From Dichetophora obliterata (lineage: Eukaryota; Arthropoda; Insecta; Diptera; Sciomyzidae), in assembly GCA_963920525.1 (NCBI GenBank), contig OY986438.1, positions 132,871,920-132,935,919 on the forward strand: 64,000 bases of DNA, given 5' to 3'. This document shows positions 57,692 to 64,000 of the stretch, piece by piece. The notes under the pieces are model-generated. The model searched no databases. It saw nothing but the letters and a program-made list of their open reading frames with translations, and was not told the origin of the DNA. Both the position numbers and the translations under genes were made by a program. How positions within the stretch are numbered: position 1 is the stretch's first letter; each line of letters begins with the position of its first letter.

Positions 57692-58319
57692 TTTAGCATA
57701 AATTTCAGTAAAATTAAACATCATAAGTTGGATTTTGCTACAATATCGATAGTAGAAATTTATACTACTGCATTAAAATGCAGCGATTGTTTAACTTTCA
57801 ACAACGGTAGCAGTCGTGCGTTTTTATTCCAGTTTGCTTATAATCACGTTAGGACTTTTGTTTTGGGTGCTAAAGAAGATAAATTTAATGAGTTTAGCCC
57901 TTACTTCCAAAATGCAGTAGCATGTTCTTTACTTAGAACTTTTATGAAGTGCACTTCTCGCGTCATTCTATATTAAAAAAATTGTCAAATAACAAAAATG
58001 CCTTTTCCAATTGTTCAGTAAGCTAGTGCAAGCATATTGGGTCAAACCATACCGACATACAAATATTGCCACGTTTTTAAGCATATTTCAATGCTAAAAA
58101 CGTAACTATACTTGCTGAAATGAAATAATGCAGTCTAGTTTAATTTTACTATAACATCAATAGTAAATTCAGTGTTGAATTTTACTACAATGTTAAAAGT
58201 TAAACACATGTTGAATTTTAATAGGTGTGTTAATTTAATACAGAAACAGCAGCAAAACTGTTGCCTACAAGTATTGTAGTAAATTTCAACAAAAACTTTT
58301 TGGAGTGTAGCCATCCGTG
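57692..58319. other. No gene seen
   Basis: AT-rich DNA with a few loosely repeated ATTTTACTA.AAT motifs. No element boundaries identified. Confidence 0.35.
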
Positions 58320-58942
58320 AGCTGGAATGGTTTGAAATAACCTCTAAAAATCGTGGTTTTTGTAATATATTGTCTAGTGTAATAATTGTAAAAAAATTAA
58401 CTGTCAGAAATTATATGCTGGAAAAAGCTCTTCCAATCTGCGTCAAATAATTGAAAATATTTGCAATCGGATTAAAGATAATGGTGTTTTTCATGCATAT
58501 TTTTGGATTTTTTTTATTTTATTTCCATACAAAATCTTTCACAATTCAAATCACTTTTGCTTTTTTTTTAATTTCTTACAATATTTTTTCAGTAGGTAAT
58601 TATTTTATAATTAATATTTAAGTTTTAAAATATATGAATTTAAGCAATTCTTAGTGATGGAATTCATGAGTGCACTCAAACTCTTTCTAACGATATCTTG
58701 AATGCGATCCGCATCAGAAATAATTAAGTTTTTTGTACTTCAGAGAAAATAAATTTTTTAAAAATGCATGAAAAACAGCATTATCTTTTATCTGAATGCA
58801 AAAATTTGAATTTTTTGATGCAGTTTAACAGACCTTTTTCCGGATTGTAATTTCTGACAGTTTATTTTTTACAACTATTACACAAGTCAATATGGTTACA
58901 AGAAAACTCGATTATTAGAGGTTATTTCAAACCATTCCAGCT
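58320..58942. mobile_element. 623-bp fold-back element
   Basis: Arms of about 190 bp are inverted diverged copies; the ends AGCTGGAATGGTTTGAAATA are perfect. No certain target duplication. Non-coding. Confidence 0.75.
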
Positions 58943-59385
58943 GTTGTATCATCTTGTGAGGATACGCGTAGATCCTAACACCTAACGGTCCCTATGGGCA
59001 GGCTCGAGGCCATAAAGTTGCCAAATGCGTTTTAACCAGAAGGAAAGCACACTCTGCCAGAGACTGCTTATTTTTCCTGGAAAGAAAGGTATACTCACCA
59101 ACTACATTCTTAGAATTAACTCAGAGGACTTCTTTTGTTCTTGTGTCCGCTTCTCAAGCCAAAAATTAACTCTTTTTATTTGAGCAGGGACCAGATATTT
59201 ATAACCTATGTGGCTTCGCTTCATCTTCTAAATTTCACATACATTATTTCTTAGTCTAAATAAGAATTAGGAAATGCTACTATCGCACTTCCTTATTTCT
59301 TGACCGAGATTATATCTGGCTCAAGAATTTACTCTAGTTCTATAAACTTATTTATTTCATTATTACAATTATTTCCAATATAATA
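58943..59385. other. No gene seen
   Basis: No recognisable feature. Confidence 0.35.
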
Positions 59386-59808
59386 AGGGTTTTCATGCAA
59401 ATGGGCAATACCCTTATAAATGGTATAAACCTTATAAGTTTATCAGCCTTATAAATGAACTGTCAAAATTCGTATGAAAAAGCTTTTGCACAAACCAGAT
59501 AAATTTGCTCTTCGATTTAGGTGAGCAAACGAGGTGGCAAACTTATATGATCAATCAGCTGTTTTCTTTTTTGAAGGAAAAGTTATAATTTGAGCAAAAC
59601 TAATAAAGATTTAATTCTAAAAATTTCAGAAAACAAGCAAACAATCCGCAAAGCGTCCCTGTTTAAATGGAACGAATCGCTGGCAGATCGCACAGCTGAC
59701 TTATATGCTGCAAATGCACAATCGACTTTAAGGGCTGTTCATACAACCTGTCTGATAAAAATAACTAATTGCCCAAATTAGAAGCCTGCCACTTTGCATG
59801 AAAACCCT
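59386..59808. mobile_element. 423-bp MITE
   Basis: Ends AGGGTTTTCATGCAAA and its perfect reverse complement. A TA or AAT duplication is possible; the flanks are too AT-rich to decide. The CCTTATAA.T motif repeats inside the left end. Confidence 0.75.
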
Positions 59809-62800
59809 TAATAACATTCTTAAAATATACAAATCTACGCACATACTTACTTAATAGTGCCAAGTTGAGCCGAACAAGCGTACAAATATTTTCAGCATGG
59901 AAAAATTGGGTCATATTTCCAACTGTGCTGAAACCAACAATAAAATATTATTTAAATTAATTTACTTCTGCTTTAACTGGCTCGTGCCCAAAAATGCATC
60001 GTTAGCATTGTTACGCCGGCTGCACAGAAGGAAATTGTTTTATTGGTTTCTTTCTGTTGTGCTTTAAATAACACTTGCTCTTTAAAATGAAAACTGATCG
60101 CCCAACTGGCGTCAGTGTTTATTAAATTTTATTGTCTATTCTGTTTTAAATATGCCGGCCTTGGCATTGAAGTAAATATGTTACTGTACTGCAATGCAAT
60201 GAACGCTGATCGCCCGAATTGGTTTTGCGGTAGATAAGTTTCCATTGTCAGCAATTGGCCATTAATTACAGAATACTTTCTTGGGATAGAGAGTTGTGAT
60301 ATGAGTCACAACACAGCTCACAGATGGCTATCACTAGAGTCGAGATATTTGGGGAATCATTATAACATAACCCAAGGATTATTTTAAGCAACTGTGCCGA
60401 ACAACTTTTTTTCGTGCGGCGCCTTAATATACGTACGGAATACAGTTGATGTTAATTTTAAATCATTCGAATTTTTCAGTGTATGCATCCTATCATGCAG
60501 GCTTAGCTCGAAAATCGTTCCTTGCTATGGCCCTGATAAGACATATTTACCTATAATTTCACTAGTTTTTTTTAATGGTAGAGTATTTTATCGAATCCTG
60601 GTTCTCCTTAGAATTAATATTCCATTAATAATCCTGAAAATTTATTAATTTCCTTATATAAAAACTTTAATCTTTAGAGTACCTAATTTTAGAAAAATAT
60701 CTCTCCGTACTTTGGGAAACACTGATAGGCTAAGGCAGCACTGCTGACACTTTGGGCACAAAAAAATTTGTGATTACAATAAGTTTTGTGTATTTATTTT
60801 CAACTTAAACTGAATTGCTTGCTCTAACAAGTGTAGTTAAATTAACCCTCAGTCAGAAAAGTAAATTTATACAGTTTCTTGTTCTGGGCATAAAGGCAAA
60901 AAGGTTTAAATGCCAAGAGGAAGCAGTCAGCCACACCCACAGCAAAGCACGCTACCATCCATTCAACAAAACTATTCTGCGTTCAAAATAGTAGAAGGGT
61001 GCTTATTCAGTATGGTTGCCACAACCGCAGCTCACAGTTTGGTTTAACTTCTGGCAACGTTATAGTTTATCCTTTTTTCAACTTCTTTTTTTATCCCCTC
61101 TGAGTATTTTACCTAAAGCAAGATTTTGTATTTGTTTAAGACTGGGTTATTTGACACATAGCTACAAAGCTAGAAAAAAAAAGACACAAGAGAAAAAAAG
61201 CATGAACCACATATACCACTACACCAAAGTAGCTATTAAAACCCACACATCCCAGCAATTCAGTTAAGTTTTTTGAGGTATTTAAAACTTAAAATAACAT
61301 CAATACTAGAGATAAGTTGATTTGTGGTAAGCAGCTAGGAAAGAAGAGAAATAGTTAAATACATACTTTGGTTTTTGTGTGACTTTAAAAAATAACCTTG
61401 TAATTAGTTCAGTAAAATCCACACACACCCCCTTCCCCCTTACAACTTTTGAAGTATTTGTCTAATTTATAGCTAATAGGTTAAGTTTTATTCCAATTAC
61501 TTAAAATTTCTAAAGTGCTGAAGAGTGATTATTATTATCAATAAAATTTTCATCACTTTAATCCACCACCTTTAAAAACACTTTGACTTTCTAGTAGCGT
61601 AGCTTAAATGTTTCGGCAATAAAGTTTACTTTTTAATTAGAGTCACCCTAAAGCAACGCCTTAAAACTCATAGATTTTACCTTTACTACAATTATTTAGC
61701 ATTGAACAATTAGGTACCCCATATAGAAGGTATACCTGAAAGATTTAATTGTGCCTCGTGGCAAGTTTCTGCTATGAAGGTGTATGTCTGTTTTTGTAGG
61801 TATGTAGATGTACATTTATATATATTTAAATGTGTGATATGTGAGTTCACTTTTTGCTGGGTGGCATGTTTGAGTTTTATCAACCGTACCGGTTAAGGTA
61901 TTCACTTGACGGCAGAGAGAAATTTTATTCAACCACATACTGTTGCACACCGATGTATTTACAGTTATGGCTGCAAGTCATCATTGAATAACTAACTAGT
62001 CATCATTATTTTATGCTCGGTGGTTGTTAGAAATGGACTCAGAATTAGTTTGAGTAGCTGAAAGGTGTATTTATTTTTAATAAATTTTTTTTTTTCTATG
62101 TTTGAAGTTGAAGTAAACATTTTTTTTTTTTGCGTGGTTGTTCATTATGTAGTTCTTGTTTGGTGTTGTGTTTTTAATACAAACTGTCTAAAATTCCAAG
62201 CCGACTTTTACATAAGTTTTTGGAAGCCTTGCATCTTCTTTGGTTAAGAATTAAGAATCTTAAAAACTTTTAAAAAGTTTATTCTTTGAAATAATTGCAA
62301 ATTGTAGAGCTGTATTTAGAGCTACATTTTTATCATAATTTCCATCTTAAATTTAAAAAAAATTAAGTACCAAAATTTAAAGAAATTGAAATTAAAAATA
62401 AAAACAAAAAATTCTTAGCAAAAAAATTTGAGTAATACATGAAATTTTAAATAACAAATAAAATTAAAGGACTTAACCTAATAGGTATTGTTGAAAACAT
62501 TCATCGATATTTATTTAATTATCTTATAATTCTAACATTTCCACATAATATTTTGTATTTCCACCCCTTTTGAGTTCTGTCATGCCTTAAATATGAAATT
62601 CTTGCGTTTGATGATGCGGAACATATATCGAAGAAATCCACAATTTATCGTTTTCGAAAAATCTTGCACATATTTAAGTATCTGTCCTTTTTATAGTCCT
62701 TATTTTTGGATTCCTCTGCTTCATCAGATTATTAACTACGATTCAAAATAAAAAACCTTAAAAAAAATTATTTTATATGAATAAAGTGCTCTTTTTTGCA

Positions 62801-62880
62801 CTGCAAGAATCATCTGTTTCGAACTTGCTACAAATTAGCCAGATTGGTATGAATAAAAGTAGTGTTTGCAACTGATTTTG
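59809..62880. other. No gene seen
   Basis: AT-rich DNA. Open frames are short, start at non-ATG codons and carry no known motif. Resembles fly intergenic or intronic sequence. Confidence 0.45.
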
Positions 62881-62949
62881 GGTAGTAAGCAAATGGTATA
62901 CTACAAGTTTGTAGTAAGCAAATGGCATACTACAAGTTTGTAGTAAGCT
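62881..62949. repeat. 29-bp tandem repeat with palindromic junctions
   Basis: The unit GTAGTAAGCAAATGG.ATAC with TACAAGTTT following starts at 62881, 62910 and (partly) 62939. Each junction forms the inverted repeat TACTACAA-GT-TTGTAGTA. Confidence 0.65.
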
Positions 62950-64000
62950 ATTTATATATATTAAATTGCTTAAATTTATTTAATTTGATATTTATTCGGG
63001 CAGGCGAAAAGAAGATTTGTTGAAATTGAAAGCAAACTGCAAACATGGCAATCGGCCATGGGCTATTTTAAAGCGCTCTTTAGATTCACTCTATTAGGGG
63101 TATTCACGATTCACGATTCACTGCACTTGCCTGTGCAGTTGAAGACTGGAGGACTTCGCAGCTGTGCAGTTGGGTTTTCGTGAACACGCCACTATTACTT
63201 TTTTCAAAGCTGTAAAAACTTTCAATGTGCACAAGTATACATTTGCTTCAGTCCTCAGCTGCACTGGCAAATGCATTGAATCGGGAATACACCTTTTTGA
63301 ATTTACCAGCTGCGACGAACATATATCACATTTTTGCATTAAATGCTACTTTCGAAGTTTTTTATTCATTCGGAATTCAAGCTTTTTTGCAGCATTTTAC
63401 TATTTGAAAGTTACTACAAATTACTGAAGATGCTACTTTTTATTCATATGGGCCAATGTGTTAGGGCTTTATGCAGTTATGAGTTATTTTAAAATAATAA
63501 ATTAAAATTTTCAAATGATGAACTGATACCTTTACATACTGACAAACTTTCTATGATGAAAAAGGGACGACTTATACTTTAAAGCAATTGTTTTCTTTTA
63601 TTTGATATCCATATTGTGAAGTTTTGAAGGTTTTATGTATGTAAATAAATGTTTTTAAACAATTTTTTTTTGTAACTTAAAAGTATTTTAAAAAAATCCT
63701 GATTCTCTATTCTTTGTCCCTAGTTTCACGTGTATATGGTTTACTTCTTGCGTTAAAAGTGCTGTCGTAAGGAGTAACCTATTTAAAATTTGCAAGGAAA
63801 TATGTCATATAAAGCAACCACAAGCGGGGCATGAAAAAAATCATAGATTTCCTGAAATAAGTCATTATAAATAGAAGGCAGTTCTGCAAGTATATGCAGC
63901 TAATTTCTTTTGCTTTGTTGGCAAAAATGTTCAACCTAATTTTTTTTTTTTTAAACAGAACCAACGTCTGTCAGGGACTCATTATAAAAACCAACCTAAA
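62950..64000. other. No gene seen
   Basis: No recognisable coding region. A short run of TTCACGA repeats lies at about 63103-63120. Confidence 0.4.

Noticed and set aside
59590..59781. 63-residue frame inside the MITE at 59386
   Set aside because: No motif, lies wholly within a non-autonomous element and overlaps its right terminus.
1..64000. CRISPR arrays, bacterial operons, tRNA or rRNA genes
   Set aside because: No direct-repeat/spacer arrays, no bacterial gene organisation and no cloverleaf-forming tRNA were seen; content is eukaryotic transposons.

Overview
The window is AT-rich insect nuclear DNA, almost certainly from a true fly and plausibly a tephritid fruit fly. The case rests on its transposon content: an insect errantivirus (gypsy/yoyo type), BEL/Pao, piggyBac, a D..41..D mariner-type transposase, Helitron/HINE elements and a tRNA-derived SINE resembling one I recall from tephritids. 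I could not recognise any cellular gene, tRNA or rRNA gene on either strand. The window reads as an intergenic or large-intron tract filled by successive waves of mobile elements.

Layout. 1-2.0 kb: unannotatable AT-rich DNA. 2.0-5.0 kb: truncated minus-strand BEL/Pao element (RNase H, integrase, then a separate zinc-knuckle/retropepsin frame) carrying a perfect 75-bp inverted duplication. 8.1-14.3 kb: a nested complex in which a piggyBac is split by a LINE; the LINE holds a MITE and an element with ~490-bp inverted ends, which itself holds a deleted mariner. 14.3-18.4 kb: fold-back and TIR elements. 20.5-25.9 kb: Helitron fragment, SINE and a nested set of TIR elements. 27.6-29.7 kb: decayed hAT transposase (minus). 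30.5-32.3 kb: second, older piggyBac with a Tc1/mariner relic in it. 33.0-33.5 kb: MITE. 34.9-36.2 kb: decayed Transib (RAG1-related) transposase. 37.6-45.1 kb: an apparently complete errantivirus (minus) with two identical 396-bp LTRs, intact gag, pol and env, PBS, PPT and a TATA target duplication. 47.2-48.8 kb: a non-autonomous Transib-type element with RSS-like ends. 49.0-49.7 kb: hAT-type fold-back element with arms built from a 9-bp satellite. 50.3-51.5 kb: two LINE relics. 53.1-59.8 kb: hAT MITE, further MITEs and a complete Helitron. The rest, including 59.8-64.0 kb, shows no gene.

The most noteworthy items are: (1) the Transib-type element with CACAGTG ends, a CGTCG target duplication, and A/C-rich nonamers 23 bp and 13 bp from the heptamers, together with a RAG1-like transposase relic 11 kb away; (2) the young, apparently complete errantivirus with a U UUU UUA frameshift site and repeated motifs where gypsy carries its insulator; (3) a LINE 5' junction filled with two templated copies of nearby target DNA; (4) the hAT-like fold-back element; (5) the perfect palindrome in the BEL integrase. 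All homology statements come from motif recognition by eye, without database searches.
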